The notes under the pieces are model-generated. The model did not search any database. It had not been told where the DNA came from and worked only from the letters and a program-made list of their open reading frames with translations. A DNA stretch of 64,000 nucleotides, taken from the IMG/VR virus record IMGVR_UViG_3300010288_000001, positions 1 through 64,000 of that record, one strand, 5' to 3'. This DNA is from a virus. Shown here in pieces: positions 16,278 to 24,728 of this stretch. The translations under genes were made by a program, and so were the position numbers. Position 1 is the stretch's first letter; each line of letters starts with the position of its first letter.

Positions 16278-17977
16278 TATTCTATCCTTGAAAAGTTTGC
16301 AGATTTGACAATGCGGAGATTGCTCTCAAATTTGTCCACAACCTCGGGTCGATGACTAATTAGAAAAACGTTCGTATCACTTAGATGATATTTTAACAGA
16401 TTTATGAATGATTCTAGTCCCTGGTCGTCCAATACTGCATCAAAAATCTCGTCTAGGAAGAGCAGATTGCAATTAAGCGAGTTCTTTAATTTAGCTAACT
16501 CCCTCCAAGTGAAAAGAATTGCAATGTCAATTCTCGCACGTTCGCCCGCAGAGAAACTCATGTATGAAAGTTCGTCTTTGAAACGTGAAAGAATACGTTC
16601 TTCAAAATTCTCATTGATCTCGAATGAAATACCCAAATCCAATAGCTCTAGGAACTTGTTGATCTCTTGGTTCATTCGAGGCACATATTGCGCAATGATC
16701 TTGGACTTGATGCCGTTGTCCTTGATGATTGCACTGATGACCTCATTATATTGTTTTTCTTCAAGAAGTTCTAGACGACGAGCTTTTAATTCAGAAATAT
16801 CCTGAGAAGTTTTCTTAATTTCTGCTGTAAGGTCTGCCGAGCTGAAATGTTTTTTACCCAAGATCTTCTGTTGCTCTGAAATGTATGCCTGAAGGTCAGA
16901 GATGCGCTTTGTGTTTGTGTGGATGTTGTTTTCAAGAGAACGAATCTTCTTTAGGACTTCATCTAGCTTTTCGATTTCTGACTCGGTCTTTTGAAGTAGC
17001 GCATTAAGATTTTCAAGGCTACTCTGAAGTTCTGTTCTTTTATTTGCTTTAGCTTCGATGACTTGCGCCTTGAAGTCTTCAGTAATAGGTTGGGTGCAGG
17101 TTGGGCAAGTATCGTTATCTCGGAAGAATGAGATGAAGTCTGTAATCTTCTGAATCTTCTTCCTCATGTCCCGTCCATACTCTTGGAGCTTGGTCTTCTT
17201 GGCGATTTTTACTTCATAAGAGTCTGCTTGTGATTGGAGCTTTTCGATTTGAACATTCTGATCTCTTATCTCGTCATTGATGGCCTGAATCTTTGAGTTG
17301 GCTTTTTCAATGTTTTCTTCAATCGTTTTCCGATAGCCTTCTTCTTGCTCTGATAGGGTTTCAAGACCCTTCTTCAATGAAGCAAGCGATGCTTGTAGTT
17401 TCTCGATTTCGTTTTCTACTGATTGCAGATTTTCTTTCGTTTGTGCAATAGATGCAAGATGCATGATATACATCTTAGAGAACACCGTTAGGTTCAAAAG
17501 CTCTTCAACAATCTTTCTACGTTGCCCCGCAGATAGCAAAAGGAACGGGGTGTATGAACCGCCGCTGATTGAAACAACCTGGCGGAAGCTAGAGATGTTG
17601 AACCCCAGGATTTCTTCTTCAAATTGGGTTTGATAGTCTCTGGTAGACGCCTCTTGGTCAACCAATTTACCATCAATGAAGATTTCAAAGATGTTAGGCT
17701 TGATGCCTCGGCGAATCAGAATCTCTTTGCCCTTCGTTTCACATTCAATCTCTACGACAAGATCTTTCTTGTTGATTGTATTGACCAAGTCGTTTTTGTT
17801 GATGCCGTTGGACACTTTGCCGAACAGTGCGAATTCAATCGCCATCAAGATGGTAGATTTACCACTGCCATTAGGTGCAGTGATAACAGTGCTGCCACTC
17901 TTGATTAGGTTTATCTCTGTAAATTGATTGCCGTATGACCTGAAATTTTTGAATCGAATCTTTTTTACTAAGAACAT
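16277..17977 (-). CDS. 46: Recombination endonuclease subunit gp46 (Rad50/SbcC-like)
   Basis: ATPase of the end-resection complex that feeds recombination-dependent replication. Walker A is APNGSGKSTIL near residue 35. Long coiled coils flank a zinc hook (CPTC, ~residue 292). The signature SFSAGERARID and Walker B LLFLDEIFDAV are in the last quarter. 566 residues, as in T4 (560). Its partner gp47 ends 3 nt upstream. Confidence 0.95.
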   Translation of the reverse strand: MFLVKKIRFKNFRSYGNQFTEINLIKSGSTVITAPNGSGKSTILMAIEFALFGKVSNGINKNDLVNTINKKDLVVEIECETKGKEILIRRGIKPNIFEIFIDGKLVDQEASTRDYQTQFEEEILGFNISSFRQVVSISGGSYTPFLLLSAGQRRKIVEELLNLTVFSKMYIMHLASIAQTKENLQSVENEIEKLQASLASLKKGLETLSEQEEGYRKTIEENIEKANSKIQAINDEIRDQNVQIEKLQSQADSYEVKIAKKTKLQEYGRDMRKKIQKITDFISFFRDNDTCPTCTQPITEDFKAQVIEAKANKRTELQSSLENLNALLQKTESEIEKLDEVLKKIRSLENNIHTNTKRISDLQAYISEQQKILGKKHFSSADLTAEIKKTSQDISELKARRLELLEEKQYNEVISAIIKDNGIKSKIIAQYVPRMNQEINKFLELLDLGISFEINENFEERILSRFKDELSYMSFSAGERARIDIAILFTWRELAKLKNSLNCNLLFLDEIFDAVLDDQGLESFINLLKYHLSDTNVFLISHRPEVVDKFESNLRIVKSANFSRIE

Positions 17978-17980
17978 GTT

Positions 17981-19069
17981 TTACTCATCATCGGCTAACG
18001 CCTTTGCTGCGACATAAATTGTCTGTAGCTTTCGCATCAGACGCTCCTTAGACAAATCTGTCTCAAGATCATTATAAATGAAATTCTTGATAACCTCAAG
18101 GGTGTCTTTAGGAAGTTCGTCCCCGACCTCAGCCAGAACTTTGACAGAGTTTGTCTCGTCAATAATGTTTATGTCAGAAGGACCCGTCTCTGCAATCTTG
18201 TCTATGAATCGTTCAAATAAGATTGGTTGCTCCTTCCTCCGAATCACCACCTTGACGAATTTATCTTTAAAAGAACCTAGTTCCCCAATGTCCTTTTCAA
18301 TTTGCCTGGGGTTTATATCATCGTAAACCAAGCGAATGAAAATCTTTTCAGGATTCTCTACAAACGTCAATTTTTGTCCGTCAAAGGTATGAAAGCCCTT
18401 TGGGTCGTTGTAATCAGACCAATTCATCTCATAGGCGGTGCCTAGGTAATGAATGTTGCCTCGGCTTGAACGATGATGGTAGTGACCGGAGAACACATAC
18501 TCATATCTAGCAAGCAAATCGGCGTCACAGTGACCATGTTCAGACACCATGCCCCTATGGTATTCAAACCCCTTCATCTCCAAGTGACCGAACACAAAGC
18601 GAGCGTCTGAATGTTTGATTGCATCAATGGAACGACCATAGTTCTCAGAGTTGATCCAAGGTAGCATCAACACCTTAACATCATCAACCACAGTCGTTGT
18701 AGGTTCGGAATACACCGTCACGTTGTCATAATGATGTTCACTAACAAGCAAGTCCAAGCTATTGACGGCGTTTGTGTTCTTATACATTACATCATGATTG
18801 CCCACAATGGCATGAACTTTGATTCCCATTTCCTTTAAGGGGTCAAAGAATATTTCCCTTGACAATTTGAGAGTTTCAAAGTTGATGAATTTTCTGCGGT
18901 CAAAGAAGTCGCCCAAGACAAACAGAGTCTTGATTTCATTCTCCTTGAGAAACGGAATGAAAACTTCAGTGTAGAACTTCCTGAACAGCCTGTGGAAAAT
19001 TTTGCTATCAGATCTGCAGCCGAAGTGTTGATCTGTAATGAAAGCCCAGTTCAGTTTACGCTTCGTCAT
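17981..19069 (-). CDS. 47: Recombination endonuclease subunit gp47 (Mre11/SbcD-like)
   Basis: Nuclease partner of gp46. The calcineurin-like metal motifs run in order: ITDQHFGC, VLGDFFDRRKF, IVGNHDVMY, VFGHLEMKG, FSGHYHHRS. The ATG at 19069 has GGAGGG upstream and overlaps the end of gp55 by 14 nt; an upstream TTG at 19084 is less likely. 362 residues (T4: 339). Confidence 0.95.
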   Translation of the reverse strand: MTKRKLNWAFITDQHFGCRSDSKIFHRLFRKFYTEVFIPFLKENEIKTLFVLGDFFDRRKFINFETLKLSREIFFDPLKEMGIKVHAIVGNHDVMYKNTNAVNSLDLLVSEHHYDNVTVYSEPTTTVVDDVKVLMLPWINSENYGRSIDAIKHSDARFVFGHLEMKGFEYHRGMVSEHGHCDADLLARYEYVFSGHYHHRSSRGNIHYLGTAYEMNWSDYNDPKGFHTFDGQKLTFVENPEKIFIRLVYDDINPRQIEKDIGELGSFKDKFVKVVIRRKEQPILFERFIDKIAETGPSDINIIDETNSVKVLAEVGDELPKDTLEVIKNFIYNDLETDLSKERLMRKLQTIYVAAKALADDE

Positions 19070-19652
19070 CGGGGCCCTCCACAACTTCTTGCAGCTCTTC
19101 CTCTAGCAAGTCCTCAATCGATTTACCAATCTTCTTTGCCTTGACGCCTTTCTTTCTCTCGAAATATTCCTCAAGCTCAGGGCGAAGGTTCATCTTCATA
19201 GTCTCAACAATCGATACATGATAGTCGATACTGTCATCATGCTCTTGAGTGACGATGCTATCCAAGATGTCGCTGTTTTGAATCAGCTTATGCTTGATAT
19301 ATGATTGTTTCCTCTCTCGAAGGATCCTACGCAGGAAGGCGTAATAGGCGATCTGTGTGAAATATGCAAACGGATTCTTAGACTTTGTTGGGTCAAAGTT
19401 TCTGTAATATTGGATGATATTCTCAATAGCGTCTCCAATCATGTCCTCCTTGAATGAATAGCCCGAGAAATTTCCTTTGGACGCTAAACGTGTAGGTATA
19501 AGCACAATGCATTCCGAAATATACTTTGGTGGTTGCGGTTCTTCCAAACCTTGTTCAGCAGCCTCAGCACGTTTAGCATGCCACTCTAAAAAAGATTCAT
19601 ACAATTTTTCATTGTCCACATAATTGCGTCCAGCTTTTTTCTCTGTGCTCAT
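19056..19652 (-). CDS. 55: Late sigma factor gp55
   Basis: Phage sigma-like subunit that recognises TATAAATA late promoters. It has the gp55 pattern: NYVDNEKLYESFLEWHAK, then YSFKEDMIGDAIENIIQYYRNFDP and NPFAYFTQIAYYAFLRRI. Start 19652 has AGGAG 7 nt upstream; an upstream in-frame start at 19694 overlaps the promoter and is rejected. 198 residues (T4: 185). Many matching late boxes are in this window. Confidence 0.95.
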   Translation of the reverse strand: MSTEKKAGRNYVDNEKLYESFLEWHAKRAEAAEQGLEEPQPPKYISECIVLIPTRLASKGNFSGYSFKEDMIGDAIENIIQYYRNFDPTKSKNPFAYFTQIAYYAFLRRILRERKQSYIKHKLIQNSDILDSIVTQEHDDSIDYHVSIVETMKMNLRPELEEYFERKKGVKAKKIGKSIEDLLEEELQEVVEGPDDEA

Positions 19653-19682
19653 ACTAACTCCTGTTCTTATTCGAGATGTCTT

Positions 19683-19711
19683 ATTATAAGGCATGTTTCA
19701 AACAATATCAA
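19683..19711 (-). promoter_or_regulatory. Sigma70-like promoter for gp55-47-46
   Basis: Minus strand TTGATA, 17-nt spacer, TATAAT, about 31 nt upstream of the gp55 start. Confidence 0.7.
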
Positions 19712-19781
19712 GTCACAGCACGATCTAAGTTAACTTGTTGATTTTATTGAAGAATTTTCAAACTATAGCAGATTATCAATG

Positions 19782-19821
19782 GGGGATGGGGTGGGGATGA
19801 TATATTAGGTGACATAAGGGG
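19782..19821 (+). other. G-rich tract, possible G-quadruplex
   Basis: G-runs at 19782-19786, 19789-19792, 19794-19797 and 19818-19821 on the plus strand, in an otherwise AT-rich divergent intergenic region between gp55 and the nucleotidyltransferase gene. Confidence 0.4.
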
Positions 19822-19827
19822 ACCATT

Positions 19828-19835
19828 GATAAATA
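19828..19835 (+). promoter_or_regulatory. Late promoter-like box
   Basis: GATAAATA, 34 nt before the ATG at 19870. It nearly touches the alternative ATG at 19837, which favours 19870 as the start for a transcript from here. Confidence 0.45.
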
Positions 19836-19869
19836 AATGAAAAACATCAACCATGACTGGATAACACTA

Positions 19870-20472
19870 ATGAAAGATAAGATTGTATTTGCCTTTGGTA
19901 GGATGAATCCACCAACATCAGGTCATCAGTTACTTATAGACAAATTGGTTGCACATGCTAAGAAGATAGGTGGCATGCCTGTATTGTTCCTGTCTAGAAC
20001 CGTTGATAAGAAAAAGAACCCTTTGCCGTTTGATGTGAAAATCAAAATGGCAAAGAAGTTCTTTCCTGAAGTGACATTTGTGGATGATCCAAATGTCAAG
20101 ACACCTATCAATGCATTCACTTGGATTGCAAACAACGGATTCAAAGAAGTTTACTTCTTTGCTGGCTCTGACCGAATGGAAGGTTACAAAGACATAGCCG
20201 AACGTAACAAGACACGCTTTGATGTTGTTGAATTGATTAGCGCAGGCGAACGCGACCCTGACGCCGATGATGCAACAGGCATGAGTGCTTCCAAGATGAG
20301 AGGTTTTGTCAAGGTGGGTGATTATGCATCATTCAGAAAAGGCATGCCTAAGAAAGCATCGGAAAAGGACACCCAAGAATTGTATAAATTACTACAGGAC
20401 GTCCTAAACGAAGAATTGGATGAACTATTGGAAAACTTTCTAGGAGATATGCTAAATGAGGAATATTGTTAA
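19870..20472 (+). CDS. Cytidylyltransferase-like nucleotidyltransferase
   Basis: Adenylyl/cytidylyltransferase (HIGH superfamily) fold. The T/HxGH signature appears as FGRMNPPTSGHQLLIDKL at the N-terminus and the second motif as GMSASKMRG near residue 150. It could transfer a nucleotide to a phosphate acceptor (NMN, phosphopantetheine or sugar phosphate); none is specified by sequence. Such genes recur beside structural or regulatory genes of T4-like phages. ATG 19837 is an alternative start. It overlaps the next gene by 17 nt. Confidence 0.8.
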   Translation: MKDKIVFAFGRMNPPTSGHQLLIDKLVAHAKKIGGMPVLFLSRTVDKKKNPLPFDVKIKMAKKFFPEVTFVDDPNVKTPINAFTWIANNGFKEVYFFAGSDRMEGYKDIAERNKTRFDVVELISAGERDPDADDATGMSASKMRGFVKVGDYASFRKGMPKKASEKDTQELYKLLQDVLNEELDELLENFLGDMLNEEYC

Positions 20473-20767
20473 TTTTCCGCCAAGCTGGTGCCCCGATGCT
20501 GTGCCGAGCGACCGTGGCTGGCGTCATCCAGTAACAGGCGAATTGCTTGTTTCAGTTCGTGGCGGTGTTAAACCTCTTCCCAAAGTCGAAGAACAATTGG
20601 TCGAGGTCCCTACTGCTGAAGCCGTGATTTCAGAAGTCGTGGAAGATGCCGTGATTGATGAAACAGTCCAAGGGGAAGCCGCCATTGCAGACGAACAACC
20701 CGTAGAAGTAATTGCAGAAGAAGCACCAAAGGCTAAGCGTAGAGGTAGAGGTAAAAATGTTGCATGA
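20456..20767 (+). CDS. Hypothetical protein with acidic repeat tail
   Basis: 103 residues. A compact N-terminus (PSWCPDAVPSDRGWRHPVTGELLVSVRGG) is followed by an acidic Val/Glu/Ala-rich stretch and a basic end (KAKRRGRGKN). The N-terminal motif occurs in other T4-like phages, as far as I recall, without a known role. It overlaps both neighbours. Confidence 0.65.
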   Translation: MRNIVNFPPSWCPDAVPSDRGWRHPVTGELLVSVRGGVKPLPKVEEQLVEVPTAEAVISEVVEDAVIDETVQGEAAIADEQPVEVIAEEAPKAKRRGRGKNVA

Positions 20768-21152
20768 AACCTATGATCTTGATGATGATTTCAGTGACGA
20801 ACTAGACGCCATCAATGACCAACTAACCATTTTCTGTGAAAAGACATTCACTGATTATGGTGAGGTCATTAAGTTTATCGAGCATGCCGACTCATTGTTG
20901 AGGTCAAAGGGGTTGTATTTGAATTATGACGATGTGGAAAATATTCGCATCAATTTGGAAGATTCTTCAGCCCAAGAAGCAATTAGTTTCATTATCCCAG
21001 TCTATAAGGAAGGTGACCAAAGCGAATACAATTTGGTTGTCACCTATTACCGAGACTCTGAGGATGGTGAATATGAGATTGATATGGAGCTCCAATACGT
21101 TTGGGAAACGGAAATGGATGACGAATACTTCGAGGAACTAGACAAAGAATAA
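20757..21152 (+). CDS. Acidic hypothetical protein
   Basis: 131 residues from the ATG at 20757, chosen for AGAGGT just upstream and a short overlap with the previous gene. Very acidic overall (DLDDDFSDELDAIND; ETEMDDEYFEELDKE), predicted helix then strands. No family recognised. Its stop overlaps the next start. Confidence 0.65.
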   Translation: MLHETYDLDDDFSDELDAINDQLTIFCEKTFTDYGEVIKFIEHADSLLRSKGLYLNYDDVENIRINLEDSSAQEAISFIIPVYKEGDQSEYNLVVTYYRDSEDGEYEIDMELQYVWETEMDDEYFEELDKE

Positions 21153-21541
21153 TGCAAATCACTCTAAGCAGTTACAAGCTGACAGCGGCGAAATTATATA
21201 GAAATCCCGTTTTCTCGGATGAAGAATTTGAACAAGACCTTGCGCTTATCAAAAGAGTCGCGGGGAAAATTGAAAAATTTTCCGAGACTGGAAGGTTTTC
21301 TACTCGTCTTGTTTTCAATAATTTTATTATTGCATGTAATTGCTTCGGTGTGGAGTTTGTAGCAAAGAGTTTATTTCTTCTGTCACATCCTAACAACCAT
21401 GATTTAGTGATGACGTTTCTAAATACGGTTTGGGGTATTGAGAGCCATGTGGTTGTCAACCCCAATCTAAAAATCAAATTTGATCCGACACGAATCAACA
21501 AGTCATTTCAAAAAATAATTCTCAAAGATTTGGAATTATGA
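21152..21541 (+). CDS. Conserved T4-like phage protein (DUF7207-like)
   Basis: 129 residues beginning with LSSYKLTAAKLYRNPVFSDEEFEQDLALIKRV and containing FSTRLVFNNFIIACNCFG. I recall this pattern as a conserved unknown protein of T4-like and cyanophages; the DUF number is from memory. It overlaps the next gene by 4 nt. Role unknown. Confidence 0.65.
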   Translation: MQITLSSYKLTAAKLYRNPVFSDEEFEQDLALIKRVAGKIEKFSETGRFSTRLVFNNFIIACNCFGVEFVAKSLFLLSHPNNHDLVMTFLNTVWGIESHVVVNPNLKIKFDPTRINKSFQKIILKDLEL

Positions 21542-22002
21542 ACATTACAAGAATGGGCGACTTTATATACGCCTTAAGAATCATCAAACTTCTAACTACC
21601 CCTTGGGAACAGCAAGAAGCTTTCAAGTTTGGTATAATCGACAAGGACGGCAAACGCCTTCGTCGTTTCAGAGACTTGAAAACATCTGAAGAGAAAGATT
21701 CATTCACATATTTGCACCGAATAGTGTTCAACCTGAAGCGTTTGCTTGGAACGGTTCCAGGCGGCAAATCATGGCTTGCGGCAGCCACCGCATCATTGTT
21801 GCTATTGAAAGAAGGTTTGAAAGAGCTAGATATTTCTGAACGTGAATGGGCAATGATTGAGGAAGCAATCTTCAACATGCATGAGGAAACACCAACCAAC
21901 GTGACAGGCTCTGCTGTTTCAACAGACTCACCTAAGCCCTTAGGCATGGTTCGTCGCAAAAGGAAAGAAGAAGAAGAGACCTTGACAGACAAGGAAAAAT
22001 GA
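21538..22002 (+). CDS. Conserved T4-like phage hypothetical protein
   Basis: 154 residues: ITRMGDFIYALRIIKLLTTPWE, then YLHRIVFNLKRLLGTVPGGKSW and an Ala/Leu-rich helix. Near the C-terminus it has NMHEETPTNVTGSAVSTD, close to HEATPTNVTGG at the N-terminus of gp23 in this phage. That shared peptide hints at a virion link, but the role is unknown. Confidence 0.65.
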   Translation: MNITRMGDFIYALRIIKLLTTPWEQQEAFKFGIIDKDGKRLRRFRDLKTSEEKDSFTYLHRIVFNLKRLLGTVPGGKSWLAAATASLLLLKEGLKELDISEREWAMIEEAIFNMHEETPTNVTGSAVSTDSPKPLGMVRRKRKEEEETLTDKEK

Positions 22003-22036
22003 TGTATTCTCAAGGTTCATGTAGGAGTAGCGAACC

Positions 22037-23092
22037 TTGGAACATCTTTACATTCAGCAAAAGTTCTTATCGTTTGTAGCTTCACAATTAGATCGCTTTA
22101 AGCAAAAGGGCAATCTGTTGTGGAATTTCCGTTGTCCGTATTGCGGCGACTCTGAAAAGAGCGAAGCAAAGGCGCGTGGCTACATATACAAGGACAAGAC
22201 GGGTCTGTTGTCGTTTCAGTGTCACAATTGCGGAGAGAATCACAAATTCAAGACGTTCCTGAAATTCCTAAACCCGAGACTCTATAAGGAGTATGTACTC
22301 GAATCGTTCAAAGGCGAACGAGAAGAATCTAAGGTTGAGGAAAAGAAACAAGAGCCAGAAGAACTCAAAGATTGGACGAAATATCTTACTCCAATATCAG
22401 AGCTGTCCAAGATTCACCCTGCTGTTGAATATCTGAAGTCACGCAAAATTCCTAAAGAGAAATACAAGAAGTTTTGGTACACATCTAACTTTCGTGATTT
22501 TGTTGAGAAGATTGGTCTCGAGCAAACAGTCCCGGCCGACCCTCGAATCATCTTGACAGAAACAGATAAATTTGGCAACCTTAAGATTCTGATTGCCCGT
22601 GCTTTCAAAAGTTCAGAGCTTCGCTATATTACACTGAAGATTGACGAGAGCTATCCCAAGATATTTGGTTTGGGTGATCTGGATTACACAAAACCTGTTT
22701 ATGTAGTTGAGGGCGCCATTGATTCATTGTTCCTAGACAATTGCATTGCAACATTGGACGCAAACCTTCTGGCATATCAGAAATACAATCTTGGTATCAA
22801 GAATGCAATTCATATTTGGGACAACGAACCTCGTAATGTGAATATTTGCAGATACATGGCTAATGCAATTCGGCAAAATGAAAGGGTTGTTATTTTTCCG
22901 AATGACATTCAGCAAAAGGATATAAATAGAATGGTGGAAGACGGCATTGATGTTAATGCCTTAATCAAGAAAAGAACTTTCCATCATGTTAGAGCAATGA
23001 TGGAGTATGCCAAATGGAAAAGGATTAATTCCGATGTTAATAGACAAACTCGTGTATCTGCGTCGTATAAAAAGAGAACTTGGGTTAGATGA
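22037..23092 (+). CDS. 61: DNA primase gp61
   Basis: Synthesises RNA primers with the gp41 helicase. An N-terminal zinc finger (CPYCGD ... CHNCGENHKF, residues ~33-70) precedes a Toprim-like core with YVVEGAIDSLFLDN near 230. 351 residues (T4: 342). The start is TTG, with GGAG about 11 nt upstream. No gp41 gene is in the window. Confidence 0.93.
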   Translation: MEHLYIQQKFLSFVASQLDRFKQKGNLLWNFRCPYCGDSEKSEAKARGYIYKDKTGLLSFQCHNCGENHKFKTFLKFLNPRLYKEYVLESFKGEREESKVEEKKQEPEELKDWTKYLTPISELSKIHPAVEYLKSRKIPKEKYKKFWYTSNFRDFVEKIGLEQTVPADPRIILTETDKFGNLKILIARAFKSSELRYITLKIDESYPKIFGLGDLDYTKPVYVVEGAIDSLFLDNCIATLDANLLAYQKYNLGIKNAIHIWDNEPRNVNICRYMANAIRQNERVVIFPNDIQQKDINRMVEDGIDVNALIKKRTFHHVRAMMEYAKWKRINSDVNRQTRVSASYKKRTWVR

Positions 23093-23366
23093 AGATTATA
23101 CTTCAGGACCATGGACGCCTCCGAATGATACTTCATATGTGGAATTCTTTTTTGAGAAAGATGTGAATTCATTCCCTGCTCGGGTGCGCAAGGAATACGA
23201 AAAACTCAAACAAGCTATTCTCCAACGTGAAGAAGAATTTCGTGAAAAGTACGGTGACGATTGGCGTAACGTCGCTGTGTTCCAAGCCTATCGACTGATG
23301 AAAGAAGCATCCGAGTCTCTTGACGAAAAGGGAGAGCTTCTTGCTGAATCACTGAAAGAAAAATGA
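23034..23366 (+). CDS. Hypothetical protein
   Basis: 110 residues if begun at the ATG at 23034 (MLIDKLVYLRRIKREL), which overlaps the primase end by 59 nt. The centre (SGPWTPPNDTSYVEFFFEKD) and the charged helical tail look like real coding sequence. It overlaps the RuvC-like gene by 4 nt. No family recognised. Confidence 0.6.
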   Translation: MLIDKLVYLRRIKRELGLDEDYTSGPWTPPNDTSYVEFFFEKDVNSFPARVRKEYEKLKQAILQREEEFREKYGDDWRNVAVFQAYRLMKEASESLDEKGELLAESLKEK

Positions 23367-23899
23367 AGATATTTGGTATAGACTATTCTTATACCAGTCC
23401 ATCAATTTGCGTTCTAGGGGATGACTTCAAATCATCCTTTTTCTATTTTGCAAATGCAAACAAGAAGGTCTGTGTAAAGGCTCTGAATTATGAGGGTACG
23501 CTTATCCAAAAGGACTGGGCAGATAACGTTGATCGCTATGAAACCCTAGCAAAATGGTCTGTTGAGAAAATACAACAGCATTGGGAAGCTGGCTCTAAGA
23601 TCATCCTAGAAGGTTACGCTTTCGGGGCACGAGGTAGCATGTTGTTCAACATTGCAGAGAATGCTGGCTTGTTGAAATATCACCTCAAGAAGTCGTTTGG
23701 GTTGCATCCTGAAATCATTGCACCCACGGCGGTCAAGAAGCACTGGACAGGAAAGGGCAACGCCAACAAGGAAGCCATGGTGCAAACCCTACTTGACAAA
23801 GAAGGCATAGATATTGTAAAATGGATGCAAATGAGCAAACTTGCTTCCCCTGCGCATGATATAGTAGACAGTTACGCAATAGCAAGAACGGGGTTGTAG
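23363..23899 (+). CDS. RuvC-like Holliday junction resolvase
   Basis: RNase H-fold nuclease. An Asp in IFGIDYSYTSPSIC (N-terminus), a Glu in IILEGYAFGARG (~80) and an acidic pair in AHDIVDSYAIA (C-terminus) fit the RuvC catalytic set. 178 residues, the usual length. It would resolve branched replication or recombination DNA before packaging. T4 uses the unrelated gp49, so this is likely a functional replacement. Confidence 0.85.
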   Translation: MKIFGIDYSYTSPSICVLGDDFKSSFFYFANANKKVCVKALNYEGTLIQKDWADNVDRYETLAKWSVEKIQQHWEAGSKIILEGYAFGARGSMLFNIAENAGLLKYHLKKSFGLHPEIIAPTAVKKHWTGKGNANKEAMVQTLLDKEGIDIVKWMQMSKLASPAHDIVDSYAIARTGL

Positions 23900-23925
23900 A
23901 CAAAGCAACTTTTGTGCCGCATAAT
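23897..23925 (+). promoter_or_regulatory. Early-type promoter
   Basis: TAGACA, 17-nt spacer, CATAAT. The -35 box overlaps the stop codon of the resolvase gene. Confidence 0.6.
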
Positions 23926-23953
23926 AGAGGCATTGGAGCACATTGAATACAAA

Positions 23954-24208
23954 ATGATCGACAAAGCAGTTAAGGTTGAGTACAAGTTTGTTCCTAAGTC
24001 TCGTTGGGAAGGTCCCGAAGACACTTGGTATGTCTATGAGTTTGAACCTGCTTACCGCAAAGATAGAAGCATGTATCCTTTTATTATCGACGTGAAGTCT
24101 ATTAATGGTAAGTCCAAGAAGAAGGTGTTGGAACGATACATTAAGAATAACTACTCCAACATCGTCGAAGAACTCGATGAAACGCCTTTGATTGCTCAAA
24201 TGTTTTAA
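23954..24208 (+). CDS. Hypothetical protein
   Basis: 84 residues from the ATG at 23954 (MIDKAVKVEYKFVPKSRW). Upstream in-frame codons reach a GTG/TTG near 23912, but the promoter overlaps them. Basic, mixed alpha/beta. Function unknown. Confidence 0.55.
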   Translation: MIDKAVKVEYKFVPKSRWEGPEDTWYVYEFEPAYRKDRSMYPFIIDVKSINGKSKKKVLERYIKNNYSNIVEELDETPLIAQMF

Positions 24209-24291
24209 AGAAGATATAGTAAGAAGAACAATGCGTCTATGGTGAAACGAATATCATAAAACTTAGTTGTATGAATACCTTTGTAAATTAA

Positions 24292-24375
24292 ACCCCCTGT
24301 CCCTTCAACGGTCTTCTAAACCGTTCCTTAGTGAAGGATGGACGGCACGAGGTTCGATTCCTCCAGGGGGTGCCA
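24292..24375 (+). tRNA. tRNA-Arg(TCT)-like RNA lacking a D arm
   Basis: Acceptor ACCCCCT / AGGGGGT, G discriminator and CCA; anticodon arm ACGGT-CTTCTAA-ACCGT (TCT, Arg); T arm GAGG-TTCGATT-CCTC. Only 9 nt separate acceptor and anticodon stems, so no D arm fits, while the variable region is about 23 nt. A second pairing, CCTTC with GAAGG, encloses the anticodon arm. The whole element is bracketed by AATACCTTTGT and ACAAAGGTATT. Either an aberrant tRNA or a tRNA-like RNA. Confidence 0.5.
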
Positions 24376-24411
24376 TTCACAAAGGTATTTGCATGAGGGA
24401 CAGAAACACAA

Positions 24412-24684
24412 ATGCAAGAACCAATCAAGACAGGTGATGTATGTGAAGTAATCGGCGGCGCTTTCGGGACAGATAGTCCCAATCGAGGAAAGATCGTCAC
24501 CGTTCGTGCATTGAAAGGTGAGCATCCGGAGTTTGGACGAATCTGGCAATGTGAAGGTCAAGGTTTGGTGACTGAATTTGGAGGCTCGGGAAAATTTGCA
24601 GACTTTTCGGCATCATGGCTTCGTAAGATTCCACCAAAACAAAAAAGTGACTCCACAAAACGTGAAAAAGACTTGACCGCCTAA
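24412..24684 (+). CDS. Small hypothetical protein, KOW-like beta barrel
   Basis: 90 residues: KTGDVCEVIGGAFGTDSPNRG followed by KIVTVRALKG resembles the short KOW/SH3-like barrels seen in many phages. Basic C-terminal tail. Function unknown. Confidence 0.6.
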   Translation: MQEPIKTGDVCEVIGGAFGTDSPNRGKIVTVRALKGEHPEFGRIWQCEGQGLVTEFGGSGKFADFSASWLRKIPPKQKSDSTKREKDLTA

Positions 24685-24728
24685 TTGTCCGTCATCTTGA
24701 ACAAAATTGCGTATTTTGCACATTCCTA

